Assembly: GCF_001074155.1 (NCBI RefSeq)
Contig: NZ_JUUZ01000034.1
Location: 99,583-163,582, forward strand
Source: Streptococcus pseudopneumoniae
GTDB lineage: Bacteria > Bacillota > Bacilli > Lactobacillales > Streptococcaceae
DNA length: 64,000 nt
Direction: 5' to 3'
The position numbers and the translations under genes are program-made. Below the pieces are notes generated by a model. It saw nothing but the letters and a program-made list of their open reading frames with translations, made no database searches and was not told the DNA's origin. Of the stretch, positions 1 through 8,229 are shown one piece after another; position 1 is the first letter of the stretch; the number at the start of each line of letters is the position of its first letter.

Positions 1-1271
1 CTCTTACTGAAGACATTCGTCAAGAAGTGTTGGCAGAAGTTGGTCAATTAAACCGTCAAGGTTTGCGTGTCTTAGGTGTTGGTTACAAGTCAGGTCTACG
101 TGAAGACTATGCCTATGCTGTGATGGATGAAAGTGACATGATCCTTACAGGTTACCTTGCCTTTTTAGACCCACCAAAACCATCTGCAGCACCCGCTATT
201 CAAGCTCTGCTTGAGCATGGTGTCAAAACAAAAATTTTAACTGGGGATAACGAAAAAGTAACCCAAGCCATTTGTGAAAAGGTTGGTTTGGACGTTGAGC
301 ATATGCTCTTAGGGGCTGACATTGACCAAATGACAGATCAAGAATTGGCAGAAGCGGTTGAAAGTGTAACAGTATTTGCTAAATTGTCTCCTGATCAAAA
401 AGCTCGTATCATTTTACAGTTAAAGAAAAATGGTCACGGTGTTGGTTATATGGGTGACGGTATTAATGACGCTCCATCCATGAAGGTGGCAGATGTCGGT
501 ATTTCTGTAGATACAGCAGTAGACATCGCCAAAGAAACAGCGGATGTTATTTTGCTAGACAAGGATCTCATGGTTCTTGAGACTGGTATTGTTGAGGGCC
601 GTAAGGTCTACGCCAACATGACCAAGTACATCAAGATGACTGTTAGTTCAAACTTTGGGAATATCTTCTCACTCCTTGTTGCGAGTATTTTCTTGCCATT
701 TTTACCAATGGCTCCTGTTCATCTCATTGTCCTAAACCTAGTCTATGATTTGTCTTGTGTGGCATTGCCATTTGATAATGTGGATCAAGACTTCCTTAAA
801 CAACCCCATACATGGGAAGCAAAATCCATTACGCGATTTATGGTTTGGATGGGACCAATCTCATCTGTCTTTGATATTTTGACCTTTATCTTCCTCTACT
901 TTATCATTGTTCCTTTGGTGACTGGCCATCATTATGTCCACGGATCTGAATCTGCCCTTCAGTTTATTATCTTGTTCCAAACAGGTTGGTTCATCGAATC
1001 TATGTGGTCTCAAACCATGGTTATCCATATGCTTCGTACCGCAAAAGTTCCTTTTGTACAAAGCAGACCAGCTTGGCTTGTGATTTTTACAACTTTGGTT
1101 GCAGCTTTCTTTGTAACTAGTTTACCTTATGGACCACTAGTAAATATCCTTCGTTTAGCTCCGTTGGGACTGCCATACTTCTTGTTTTTGGTCGGTATTA
1201 TTTTCTTGTACATGTTTAGCGTCACCGTTATTAAGAAATTATACATTAAGAAGTACAAAGAGTGGTTATAG
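1..1271 (+). CDS. mgtA: Magnesium-translocating P-type ATPase, C-terminal part (5' end outside window)
   Basis: The reading frame is open from the first bases of the window, so this is the last ~422 residues of a larger protein. It shows the P-domain motifs TGDNEKVT and GDGINDAPS, then a run of hydrophobic segments (FGNIFSLLVASIFLPFLP, a loop with FDNVDQDFLKQP, and four to five more helices) as in the C-terminal membrane domain of P-type ATPases. The conserved 'MAPVHLIVLNLVYDLSCVALPFDNVD' type region is typical of MgtA/MgtB Mg2+ importers (P3B). The phosphorylation motif DKTGT would lie upstream of the window. Substrate assignment rests on family resemblance. A 135-bp gap carrying the spx promoter follows. 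Confidence 0.85.
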   Translation, partial: LTEDIRQEVLAEVGQLNRQGLRVLGVGYKSGLREDYAYAVMDESDMILTGYLAFLDPPKPSAAPAIQALLEHGVKTKILTGDNEKVTQAICEKVGLDVEHMLLGADIDQMTDQELAEAVESVTVFAKLSPDQKARIILQLKKNGHGVGYMGDGINDAPSMKVADVGISVDTAVDIAKETADVILLDKDLMVLETGIVEGRKVYANMTKYIKMTVSSNFGNIFSLLVASIFLPFLPMAPVHLIVLNLVYDLSCVALPFDNVDQDFLKQPHTWEAKSITRFMVWMGPISSVFDILTFIFLYFIIVPLVTGHHYVHGSESALQFIILFQTGWFIESMWSQTMVIHMLRTAKVPFVQSRPAWLVIFTTLVAAFFVTSLPYGPLVNILRLAPLGLPYFLFLVGIIFLYMFSVTVIKKLYIKKYKEWL

Positions 1272-1356
1272 TTCGTGTTTTGTCAAGAAAAAAGGAGAAA
1301 AACTGGGGAAAAAGTTAAATTTTTTTAAAAATAGGTCGCAAGTCGGATGTTTTTTA

Positions 1357-1365
1357 TGGTATAAT
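1357..1365 (+). promoter_or_regulatory. Extended -10 promoter of spx
   Basis: TGGTATAAT (TATAAT at 1360-1365) lies 41 bp before the spx start; no convincing -35 box is present, as is common for extended -10 promoters in streptococci. Confidence 0.6.
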
Positions 1366-1406
1366 AGAATAAACTGATAGTAACATGTAGCGAAAGGGGT
1401 AGGTAC

Positions 1407-1805
1407 ATGATTAAAATTTATACAGTCTCAAGTTGTACTAGCTGTAAAAAAGCGAAAACCTGGCTCAATGCCCACCAGTTAAGTTATAAAGAACAAAACC
1501 TCGGTAAAGAGGGGATTTCTAGAGAAGAATTATTAGATATTCTAACAAAAACAGACAATGGAATTGCGAGCATTGTATCATCAAAGAATCGCTACGCTAA
1601 AGCTCTTGGAGTTGATATCGAAGATTTGAGTGTCAATGAGGTGCTCACCTTAATAATGGAAACACCACGTATCCTAAAAAGTCCAATTCTTGTTGACGAG
1701 AAACGTTTGCAAGTTGGCTATAAAGAAGACGACATTCGTGCCTTCTTGCCACGCTCTGTCCGCAATGTAGAAAATGCAGAAGCACGTTTACGTGCAGCAC
1801 TATAA
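1407..1805 (+). CDS. spx: Spx/ArsC-family transcriptional regulator
   Basis: 132 residues, the usual Spx length. The N-terminus has the redox CxxC pair (C10-T-S-C13) in the thioredoxin-like ArsC fold, and the ArsC-family RILKSPI-like segment is present around residues 88-94. Spx proteins bind the RNA polymerase alpha C-terminal domain and activate thiol/oxidative-stress genes. Streptococci carry two paralogues (SpxA1, SpxA2), and I cannot decide which this is from sequence alone. SD 'gaaagggg' precedes ATG. It is followed by a lipoprotein gene as in pneumococcus-like genomes. Confidence 0.88.
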   Translation: MIKIYTVSSCTSCKKAKTWLNAHQLSYKEQNLGKEGISREELLDILTKTDNGIASIVSSKNRYAKALGVDIEDLSVNEVLTLIMETPRILKSPILVDEKRLQVGYKEDDIRAFLPRSVRNVENAEARLRAAL

Positions 1806-1810
1806 AACAT

Positions 1811-1840
1811 CAAGGCTGGGAGTGACTCCTGGCCTTATTT
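1811..1840 (+). terminator. Weak terminator/attenuator between spx and lipoprotein gene
   Basis: An imperfect GC-rich stem (AAGGC..GGGAG / CTCC..GGCCTT) is followed only by ATTT, so partial read-through into the lipoprotein gene is likely. Confidence 0.4.
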
Positions 1841-1865
1841 GATAGATAAATAAGGAAAAATAAAT

Positions 1866-2438
1866 ATGAAGAAGATAGTTATCGGTACAGTTGCCCTTCT
1901 ATTTTTACTAGCTGGCTGTGGACAGAAACAAGAGTCTACGGAACCTTCTAAAGACACAACGACAGAAGCTCTTCAATCAACTCTACCTGTTTTAGAAAAT
2001 GCGAATAACAATACAGTTGTAACCAAGACTCTTGTTCTACCTGTTGGCGAAAATGGTGTACAGCAAACCCAGACCATTACCTATAAGGGTAAACAGTTCT
2101 TGACTCTAACGATTCAGCAAAAACGGCAAGTTTCAGATGAACTCAAGAGCTACATTGCCGAGCATGGATTAGAGCAGGCAAAGAGTGCTTTGAAAGAAGA
2201 AGAAGACAAAGATGAGTCAGTTCAAGCAGCTCGAAAAATTCCTGGTTTTAGTCTTGAAACCAATCTTTTAAGTGAAACCGAGATTGAAACGAAAACAAGT
2301 TACGATTTTCAAGTTCTAGACGTTAAAAAGGCAAGTGAAAGCGAATATTTAAAAAATGTGGGATTAGAAAATCTACTAAAAAACGAACCAGAAGAATATA
2401 TTGAAAATCGAGTTGCAAGTGGCGCGACTGTCCAGTAA
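1866..2438 (+). CDS. Putative lipoprotein (possibly DUF1307/YehR-like)
   Basis: 190 residues with a lipoprotein signal: MKKIVIG, a hydrophobic core and lipobox LLAGC (C18). The exported part begins with a Ser/Thr/Glu-rich linker and continues with TQTITYKGKQFLTLTI, which resembles the repeated strand of YehR/DUF1307 lipoproteins. That family link is tentative. The start has SD 'aaggaaa'. It lies between spx and ireB, downstream of a weak terminator. Function unknown; membrane-anchored on the outer face. Confidence 0.7.
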   Translation: MKKIVIGTVALLFLLAGCGQKQESTEPSKDTTTEALQSTLPVLENANNNTVVTKTLVLPVGENGVQQTQTITYKGKQFLTLTIQQKRQVSDELKSYIAEHGLEQAKSALKEEEDKDESVQAARKIPGFSLETNLLSETEIETKTSYDFQVLDVKKASESEYLKNVGLENLLKNEPEEYIENRVASGATVQ

Positions 2439-2476
2439 GGAAGTCACAGAAAATCAGCAAAATCAGGCTGTGTCAT

Positions 2477-2505
2477 TTGTAGAATGGTTGTGAATGTGCT
2501 ATAAT
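2477..2505 (+). promoter_or_regulatory. Promoter of ireB-ruvX-DUF1292 operon
   Basis: TTGTAG (2477-2482), 17 bp, TATAAT (2500-2505) with the extension TGC; start codon 31 bp downstream. Confidence 0.65.
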
Positions 2506-2535
2506 AGTACTATTCTAAGGAAAGAGGGTGTTAGA

Positions 2536-2802
2536 ATGGGATTTACTGAAGAAACCGTACGTTTTAAATTGGATGATTCCAATAAAAAAGAAATTAGTGA
2601 AACATTGACAGAAGTCTATGCTTCATTGAACGAGAAGGGGTATAACCCTATTAACCAAATTGTGGGCTATGTTCTCAGTGGAGACCCAGCTTACGTTCCT
2701 CGTTACAATAACGCAAGAAATCAAATCCGTAAATACGAACGCGATGAGATTGTTGAAGAATTGGTCCGCTACTACCTTAAGGGACAAGGAGTCGATCTAT
2801 AA
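2536..2802 (+). CDS. ireB: IreB family regulatory phosphoprotein (UPF0297)
   Basis: 88 residues beginning [15 protein letters not shown] chose ATG 2536 over upstream in-frame codons because SD 'aagaggg' sits before it and the family starts at this point. The sequence is typical of the family: long conserved '[25 protein letters not shown]' region and C-terminal '[11 protein letters not shown]'. In Enterococcus, IreB is a substrate of the Ser/Thr kinase IreK and tunes cephalosporin tolerance; N-terminal Thr residues are candidates for phosphorylation. First gene of an operon with ruvX (3-bp gap) and the DUF1292 gene, the classical Firmicutes trio. Confidence 0.92.
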   Translation: MGFTEETVRFKLDDSNKKEISETLTEVYASLNEKGYNPINQIVGYVLSGDPAYVPRYNNARNQIRKYERDEIVEELVRYYLKGQGVDL

Positions 2803-2805
2803 CCA

Positions 2806-3225
2806 ATGAGAATTATGGGGTTGGACGTTGGTTCCAAAACAGTAGGAGTAGCGATTAGCGATCCGTTAGGTTTTACAGCACAAGGGCTCGAAATCATCCA
2901 AATCAATGAAGATCAAGGAGAGTTCGGTTTTGAACGACTCAAGGAATTGGTTGACACCTATAAGGTGGAGCGCTTTGTTGTTGGTTTACCTAAAAATATG
3001 AACAATACCAGTGGACCTCGGGTGGAAGCGAGTCAAGCCTATGGAGCAAAACTGGAAGAACTCTTTGGCTTGCCAGTGGAGTACCAGGATGAGCGCCTAA
3101 CCACGGTTGCTGCTGAGCGCATGTTGATTGAGCAAGCAGACATTAGTCGCAATAAGCGTAAAAAAGTTATTGATAAATTGGCAGCTCAGTTGATTTTGCA
3201 AAATTATTTAGATAGAAAATTTTAA
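2806..3225 (+). CDS. ruvX: Holliday junction resolvase-like protein RuvX (YqgF)
   Basis: 139 residues with RNase H-like fold motifs: [16 protein letters not shown] (catalytic Asp7 region), [10 protein letters not shown], and [14 protein letters not shown] containing the conserved DER. YqgF/RuvX family proteins process pre-16S rRNA 5' ends and have been proposed as Holliday junction resolvases. Starts 3 bp after ireB stop, so translation is probably coupled. Confidence 0.92.
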   Translation: MRIMGLDVGSKTVGVAISDPLGFTAQGLEIIQINEDQGEFGFERLKELVDTYKVERFVVGLPKNMNNTSGPRVEASQAYGAKLEELFGLPVEYQDERLTTVAAERMLIEQADISRNKRKKVIDKLAAQLILQNYLDRKF

Positions 3226-3240
3226 GACAGAGGAGAAACT

Positions 3241-3546
3241 ATGTCACACGATCACAACCACGATCACGAAGAACGTGAACTTATTACACTTGTAGATGAA
3301 CAAGGAAACGAAACTTTATTTGAAATCCTTTTGACTATTGACGGAAAAGAAGAATTTGGTAAAAACTATGTTCTTCTTGTACCAGTTAATGCAGAAGAAG
3401 ATGAAAACGGTGAAGTTGAAATTCAAGCATACTCATTCATCGAAAATGAAGATGGAACTGAAGGTGAATTGCAACCAATCCCTGAAGATTCAGAAGATGA
3501 ATGGAACATGATTGAAGAAGTCTTCAACAGCTTTATGGAGGAGTAA
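3241..3546 (+). CDS. DUF1292 domain-containing acidic protein
   Basis: 101 residues, strongly acidic, with a His-rich N-terminus ([10 protein letters not shown]) that could bind metal. DUF1292 proteins regularly follow ireB and ruvX in Firmicutes. Function unknown. SD 'agaggagaa' 5 bp before ATG. Ends directly in a tandem repeat region whose first hairpin probably terminates the operon. Confidence 0.88.
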   Translation: MSHDHNHDHEERELITLVDEQGNETLFEILLTIDGKEEFGKNYVLLVPVNAEEDENGEVEIQAYSFIENEDGTEGELQPIPEDSEDEWNMIEEVFNSFMEE

Positions 3547-3568
3547 AAACGTTCGGGGAACGTTTTTA
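3545..3568 (+). terminator. Terminator of ireB-ruvX operon (first hairpin of repeat)
   Basis: Perfect 9-bp stem AAAAACGTT / AACGTTTTT with loop CGGGG and T-run within the right arm, immediately after the DUF1292 stop codon. Confidence 0.65.
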
Positions 3569-3738
3569 GCCCAACTCCTAGAAACTAGAAAGAGTTGGAA
3601 CATCCAGTGGACGTTTTTAGCCTGACGCTAAAAATAAAAACCGTCAGTAAGTTCGGGGAATGTTTTTAGCCCAACTCATAGAAACTGGAGAGAGTTGGAA
3701 CGTCCAGTGGATGTTTTTAGCCTGACGCTAAAAATAAA
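3551..3738. repeat. Tandem direct repeat, 100-bp period, multi-hairpin
   Basis: Two copies starting GTTCGGGGAA at 3551 and 3651 differ at few positions over ~88 bp. Each unit contains three potential hairpins: the AACGTT stem, CCAACTC...GAGTTGG, and TTTTAGC-CTGAC-GCTAAAA. The units do not match the BOX or RUP repeats I know. Together with the spacer this accounts for the 269-bp gap between the DUF1292 gene and folC. Confidence 0.8.
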
Positions 3739-3765
3739 ATTTAACTAGTATCTAGCAAAATGAGT

Positions 3766-3795
3766 AAAAAGCGAAGAAATTCTTCGCTTTTTTAT
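3766..3795 (+). terminator. Rho-independent terminator before folC
   Basis: AAAAAGCGAAGAA / TTCTTCGCTTTTTT: 13-bp stem with almost no loop and T-run; it works in either direction and lies just before the folC SD. Confidence 0.7.
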
Positions 3796-3815
3796 TAAGG
3801 ATTAAGGAGATAAGC

Positions 3816-5051
3816 ATGATTGAAGTAGAAAAATGGCTTCATAGTCGGATTGGCTTGAATTTCAGATCAGGTTTAGGACGAATGCAAAGAGCGGTAGATT
3901 TGCTGGGGAATCCTGAGCAAACCTATCCAATTATCCATGTGACAGGGACAAATGGCAAGGGGTCAACTATTGCTTTTATGAGGGAGCTTTTTGTTGCCCA
4001 TGGGAAAACGGTTGGTACCTTTACTTCGCCCCACATTGTCAGCATCCATGACCGTATCTGTATTAATGGCGAACCCATTTCGGATACAGATTTCATTCGT
4101 TTAGCAGATCAAGTCAAAGCAATGGAGCAAAGACTTCTAGAAACCCACGATCAGCTATCTTTTTTTGAGTTGCTGACCTTGATTGCTTTGCTTTATTTTA
4201 AAGAGCAAAAAGTAGATTTGGTCCTACTGGAAGTTGGGATAGGTGGACTTCTTGATACCACTAATGTGGTGACAGGAGAAATTGCAATCATCACATCAAT
4301 CGGCCTCGATCACCAGGAGACCTTGGGCGATAGTTTAACAGCAATTGCAGAGCAGAAAGCAGGAATTTTTAAGCCTGGGAAATCAGCTGTGATTGCCGAT
4401 CTAGCACCGGAAGCCCAACTCGTTTGTCAAAAAACTGCTACTAATTTGGGTGTAAGTCTCTACCAATCTAATAAAGATTTTTCTTTCCAAAATGGGAACT
4501 TTTCTTCCTCTCTAGCGGACTTTCACCACCTAATATTGGGATTGGAGGGAGCATATCAGGAGGAAAATGCAGCTCTTGCCTTGCAGGCTTTTCTACTATT
4601 TATGGTACAAAGAAACGAGAAAGTAGATCAAGAAGCAGTACGTGCTGCCTTGCAAGCTACTAAATGGGCTGGAAGGCTAGAAGCTGTCACTGAGCACATC
4701 TATTTGGATGGGGCTCACAATTTACCAGCTCTAGAGCGTTTGGTTGAGTTTATCCAAGAAAAAATCCAGCAAGGGTATCAGCCTCAAATTCTATTTGGTG
4801 CGCTAAAGCGGAAAGATTATAATGGGATGCTTGCTTATTTAACAGAGCATTTACCTGATATAGCTCTCTATGTTACGAGTTTTGACTATCAGGGTTCCTT
4901 GGAAGAGCAAGACTTTGGAGATTATACAAGCATTGCTTCTTATCGAGATTTTATAGATAATTTTGAAGCTTCTGCACAAGAGAAAGACTTGCTATTTGTG
5001 ACAGGATCTCTCTATTTTATATCTGAGGTTCGAGCTTGTTTCATGGCCTAG
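3816..5051 (+). CDS. folC: Bifunctional folylpolyglutamate/dihydrofolate synthase
   Basis: 411 residues, Mur-ligase fold. ATP loop GTNGKGST at residues 44-51; further family motifs FTSPHI, ELLTLIAL and GIGGLLDTTN, and the C-terminal LDGAHN motif for the second domain. Adds glutamate to folates in the cytoplasm (FolC may also make dihydrofolate from dihydropteroate). SD 'aaggaga' before ATG. Stands alone between a terminator and a lipoprotein gene with its own promoter. Confidence 0.92.
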   Translation: MIEVEKWLHSRIGLNFRSGLGRMQRAVDLLGNPEQTYPIIHVTGTNGKGSTIAFMRELFVAHGKTVGTFTSPHIVSIHDRICINGEPISDTDFIRLADQVKAMEQRLLETHDQLSFFELLTLIALLYFKEQKVDLVLLEVGIGGLLDTTNVVTGEIAIITSIGLDHQETLGDSLTAIAEQKAGIFKPGKSAVIADLAPEAQLVCQKTATNLGVSLYQSNKDFSFQNGNFSSSLADFHHLILGLEGAYQEENAALALQAFLLFMVQRNEKVDQEAVRAALQATKWAGRLEAVTEHIYLDGAHNLPALERLVEFIQEKIQQGYQPQILFGALKRKDYNGMLAYLTEHLPDIALYVTSFDYQGSLEEQDFGDYTSIASYRDFIDNFEASAQEKDLLFVTGSLYFISEVRACFMA

Positions 5052-5061
5052 ATTCATTTGA

Positions 5062-5090
5062 TTGACCCTCCTGTCTTTATTTGTTATAGT
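5062..5090 (+). promoter_or_regulatory. Promoter of lipoprotein gene
   Basis: TTGACC (5062-5067), 17-bp spacer, TATAGT (5085-5090) preceded by TGT: a near-consensus extended -10 promoter. Confidence 0.75.
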
Positions 5091-5148
5091 AGGGGTGTGG
5101 TGGCTCAGCAGGGTTATTCTGATTTTAAGCCACTAAAAGAAAGGAGAC

Positions 5149-5577
5149 ATGATGTCACTAAAAAAATTCACACTTTCTCTTGCTTCTTTGGCAAGTCTTA
5201 GTCTCTTAGTTGCATGTTCGCCAAAAGAGCAGGCAGCTCCTTCAACTCAAGCAAGCACCAGTACGGAAGTAACAACTGGTCAGCAAGCTGAAACGACTAT
5301 TTCGAGTTCGACTGCTAGCTCAGTAAGCAACATTGATGGAACCTATAAAGGGCAAGATGAGGGAGATAGCATTACTCTCGTAGTTACTGGTAATACTGGA
5401 ACATGGACAGAAGTAGAACCTGATGGCGATCAGGAAATTAAAAAGGTCACCTTCGAACCAGAAAACCAGAGAGTCTTTATTGGAGATGATATCAAGGTTT
5501 ATGTAGCTGATGGCAATCAAATGATCATTGATGATATGGATCGCGAAATTTCTGATCGTATCGTTCTAAAAAAATAG
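5149..5577 (+). CDS. Putative secreted lipoprotein
   Basis: 142 residues (141 if the second ATG at 5152 is used, which sits at a better distance from SD 'aaggag'). Lipobox LLVAC after a hydrophobic signal, then a Ser/Thr/Ala/Gln-rich linker to about residue 60 and a small predicted beta domain (NIDGTYKGQDEGDSITLVV...) ending in DRIVLKK. Single-gene unit with its own promoter and terminator. No function recognised; a related lipoprotein follows folC in pneumococcal genomes from memory. Confidence 0.75.
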   Translation: MMSLKKFTLSLASLASLSLLVACSPKEQAAPSTQASTSTEVTTGQQAETTISSSTASSVSNIDGTYKGQDEGDSITLVVTGNTGTWTEVEPDGDQEIKKVTFEPENQRVFIGDDIKVYVADGNQMIIDDMDREISDRIVLKK

Positions 5578-5589
5578 ACATCTTTTGTA

Positions 5590-5632
5590 AGGATTTGAAT
5601 CTCGTTAACACGGATTCGGGTCTTTTTTCTTT
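5590..5632 (+). terminator. Probable terminator of lipoprotein gene
   Basis: Stem GGATTTGAATC / GATTCGGGTC (with G-U pairs) followed by TTTTTT. Confidence 0.55.
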
Positions 5633-5644
5633 AATCGATTTTTG

Positions 5645-5698
5645 GCATAAAAAATCCATACGATTAAGGTAGCTGTTTTCTACCAAAAAAGTATGGAG
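5645..5698 (-). terminator. Terminator of HAD phosphatase gene
   Basis: Read on the minus strand: CCATAC ... GTATGG enclosing a second stem GGTAG...CTACC, then ATTTTTTAT. Confidence 0.6.
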
Positions 5699-5710
5699 GG
5701 ATAGTTTTTA

Positions 5711-6523
5711 TTAAAGGAACTGCTCTTGTAAAAAGTGAGCGACTCCGTCTTCTTCGTTGGTTAGTGGTAATTGCTCGTCTGCGAAAGAAAGTAGAGCGGG
5801 ATTAGCATTTTTCATGGCATATCCTCTACCTGCAAAGGAGAGCATTTCTTGGTCATTGTGTTCGTCACCAAAGGCAATAAGGTTCTGTCTGTCTATATTC
5901 ATGACATTGAGGAGGTATTCAAGGGCAAAGGCCTTGTGAACCCCTTTGGTAGTACATTCAAGAATGTTCAAGGGACCGCCCCAAGTATTGATATTAAGCT
6001 GATGCTTGTAAAAGCTAGTCATCTCTTCTGCTAGTGCATATTTATCGTCTGCCCTAGTTTGTAATAAAATACAGTTAGGCCCCTTAGTCACTAAGTCAGA
6101 CTTGAATTGATTTTCAGGGCGAAAATTTTCAACACCAAACAATTTAGGATCTGCAATTTCCTTGTCTGGTGTTGTAATGTAAAACTTTTTACGGTATTCA
6201 CCTGCGATAAAGTCTGCCTCGATATCCTCTTTTCGTTTTACGATATCTAAGAGATATTTTTTGTCCACAGTAAGGCATTTTTCATATTTCCAAGCCCTAC
6301 CAGGTAGGTGAGTGAGCGAACCGTTGAAGTTAATCATAGGAGTCTCAAGTTCAAGTTGGTCATAAAAATCTTTGGCCATACGATATGGGCGACCAGTTGC
6401 GATAACCACATGGTGGCCTTTCTTAGAAATTTTTTTAATGGTTTCTTTTGTAAAGTCAGAGAGTTTGCTTTCTCCATTAAGTAAGGTACCGTCTAAGTCC
6501 ACGGCAATCATTTTTTTAGTCAT
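5711..6523 (-). CDS. Cof-type HAD-family sugar-phosphate phosphatase
   Basis: 270 residues. HAD motif I DLDGT (D9, D11), motif II region VIATGRPYR, and motif III/IV GDEHNDQEML followed by GRGYAMKNANPAL, the standard tail of Cof/YidA-type (subclass IIB) phosphatases. Likely a cytoplasmic hydrolase of phosphorylated sugars or flavin/thiamine-type cofactors; the actual substrate cannot be read from sequence. SD 'gggaggatt' before ATG. Extended-type TATAAT on the minus strand at 6568-6563. Divergent from the purine permease. Confidence 0.88.
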   Translation of the reverse strand: MTKKMIAVDLDGTLLNGESKLSDFTKETIKKISKKGHHVVIATGRPYRMAKDFYDQLELETPMINFNGSLTHLPGRAWKYEKCLTVDKKYLLDIVKRKEDIEADFIAGEYRKKFYITTPDKEIADPKLFGVENFRPENQFKSDLVTKGPNCILLQTRADDKYALAEEMTSFYKHQLNINTWGGPLNILECTTKGVHKAFALEYLLNVMNIDRQNLIAFGDEHNDQEMLSFAGRGYAMKNANPALLSFADEQLPLTNEEDGVAHFLQEQFL

Positions 6524-6653
6524 AAAATCCTCCCGAATTTAGTTTCAGATAAGATGTTTCCTATTATATCAAAAAGCTGAAAGAAAAGCTGACTATAAGC
6601 AAAAATAAGAAGAATCATATCCTCTAAGAATTTTTAAAAATAGGAAAAATAGC

Positions 6654-6682
6654 TTGAAAATGTGAATGATTAATGATACAAT
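6654..6682 (+). promoter_or_regulatory. Promoter of purine permease
   Basis: TTGAAA (6654-6659), 17 bp, TACAAT (6677-6682) preceded by TGA. Confidence 0.65.
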
Positions 6683-6687
6683 AGTCA

Positions 6688-6702
6688 TATTGTTCGTAAA
6701 AT
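6688..6702 (-). promoter_or_regulatory. PurBox-like PurR site
   Basis: On the minus strand this reads ATTTTACGAACAATA, close to the PurBox (AnnnCCGAACAAT-type) bound by PurR in lactococci and streptococci. It begins 6 bp after the -10 box, where a bound protein would block initiation. A second box is not evident. Inference from motif and gene function. Confidence 0.5.
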
Positions 6703-6719
6703 GACAAAGGAGATTAAAA

Positions 6720-8141
6720 ATGGACAAATTATTTAAACTAAAAGAGCACGGGACAGATGTCCGTACAGAGGTGCTTGCTGGTTTAACAACTTTCTTTGCA
6801 ATGAGTTATATTCTCTTTGTAAACCCTCAAATGCTTTCGCAAACAGGAATGCCTGTTCAGGGTGTATTCTTAGCAACAATCATCGGTTCTGTTGTGGGAA
6901 CTTTGATGATGGCCTTCTATGCTAACTTGCCATATGCTCAAGCCCCAGGTATGGGACTTAACGCCTTCTTTACCTTTACAGTCGTATTTGGGATGGGTTA
7001 TACTTGGAAAGAAGCTCTTGGGATGGTCTTCATCTGTGGAGTTATTTCACTGATTATTACATTGACCAATGTTCGTAAAATGATCATTGAGTCTATTCCT
7101 ACAACACTTCGTTCAGCAATTTCAGCTGGTATTGGTGTTTTCCTTGCTTATGTTGGTATCAAGAATGCTGGCCTTTTGAAATTCTCAATTGACCCCGGTA
7201 CTTATACTGTAGCAGGTGAAGGAGCAGATAAGGCTCAAGCGGCTCTTACTGCAAATGCAGCAGCTGTTCCAGGTTTGGTAGATTTCAATACTCCAGCTGT
7301 ATTAGTAGCTCTTGCAGGTCTTGCTATTACGATCTTCTTTGTTGTTAAAGGCATCAAAGGTGGGATCATCCTTTCTATCTTAACAACGACAGTCCTTGCT
7401 ATTGCGGTTGGTCTTGTTAATTTGTCAGGAATCGATTTTGCTAGCAACAATCTTTCAGCAGCAGTTAACGACCTAGGAACTTTATTTGGTGCAGCCCTTG
7501 GTTCAGAAGGTTTGGGTTCTCTGATTTCAAATACTTCACGTTTACCTGAAACCTTGATGGCCATTCTTGCCTTCTCATTGACTGATATTTTTGATACAAT
7601 TGGTACTCTTATCGGTACAGGTGAAAAAGTTGGTATCATCGCTACAAGTGGTGAAAACAATGAATCAGCTAAATTAGATAAAGCTCTTTACTCTGACTTG
7701 GTGGCAACTTCAGTAGGTGCTATTGCAGGTACTTCAAACGTTACAACTTATGTTGAGTCAGCAGCAGGGATTGGTGCTGGCGGACGTACAGGTTTGACAG
7801 CTTTAGTAGTTGCTATCTGTTTTGCTTTATCAAGTTTCTTTAGCCCACTTTTAGCGATTGTTCCAACAGCTGCGACTGCACCAATTTTGATTATTGTCGG
7901 AATTATGATGCTCTCTAACTTGAAAAATATCCCTTGGGACGATATGTCAGAAGCAGTTCCAGCCTTCTTCACTTCTATCTTTATGGGATTCAGCTACTCA
8001 ATCACACAAGGGATTGCCGTTGGTTTCCTAACTTACACATTAGCGAAGATTGTTAAAGGTCAAGTTAAGGAAGTGCATGTCATGATTTGGATTTTGGATG
8101 CTTTGTTCATCTTGAACTACATTAGCATGGCTCTTAACTAA
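6720..8141 (+). CDS. pbuG: NCS2/AzgA-family purine (guanine/hypoxanthine) permease
   Basis: 473 residues, about 12-14 hydrophobic segments. Motifs typical of the AzgA/PbuG branch: LKEHGTDVRTEVLAGLTTFFAMSYI at the N-terminus, QAPGMGLNAFFTFTVV in TM3, and LTDIFDTIGTLIGTGEK plus SNVTTYVESAAGIGAGGRTGLTA around residues 285-360. Takes up guanine/hypoxanthine (or adenine) by proton symport across the cell membrane. SD 'aaaggaga' before ATG. A PurBox-like motif in the leader suggests purine control. Substrate not provable by eye. Confidence 0.88.
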   Translation: MDKLFKLKEHGTDVRTEVLAGLTTFFAMSYILFVNPQMLSQTGMPVQGVFLATIIGSVVGTLMMAFYANLPYAQAPGMGLNAFFTFTVVFGMGYTWKEALGMVFICGVISLIITLTNVRKMIIESIPTTLRSAISAGIGVFLAYVGIKNAGLLKFSIDPGTYTVAGEGADKAQAALTANAAAVPGLVDFNTPAVLVALAGLAITIFFVVKGIKGGIILSILTTTVLAIAVGLVNLSGIDFASNNLSAAVNDLGTLFGAALGSEGLGSLISNTSRLPETLMAILAFSLTDIFDTIGTLIGTGEKVGIIATSGENNESAKLDKALYSDLVATSVGAIAGTSNVTTYVESAAGIGAGGRTGLTALVVAICFALSSFFSPLLAIVPTAATAPILIIVGIMMLSNLKNIPWDDMSEAVPAFFTSIFMGFSYSITQGIAVGFLTYTLAKIVKGQVKEVHVMIWILDALFILNYISMALN

Positions 8142-8214
8142 TGATTAAACCTAAAAAAAGATGGAGGGAACTCCTCTTTTTTTATTAGTGGAGATATCAC
8201 AAAAGAAAACTTTT

Positions 8215-8223
8215 TGGTATAAT
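8215..8223 (+). promoter_or_regulatory. Extended -10 promoter giving leaderless tsaE mRNA
   Basis: TGGTATAAT (TATAAT 8218-8223) ends six bases before the tsaE ATG, so transcription should start at or next to the start codon. No SD is present. Confidence 0.65.
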
Positions 8224-8229
8224 AGTAGC

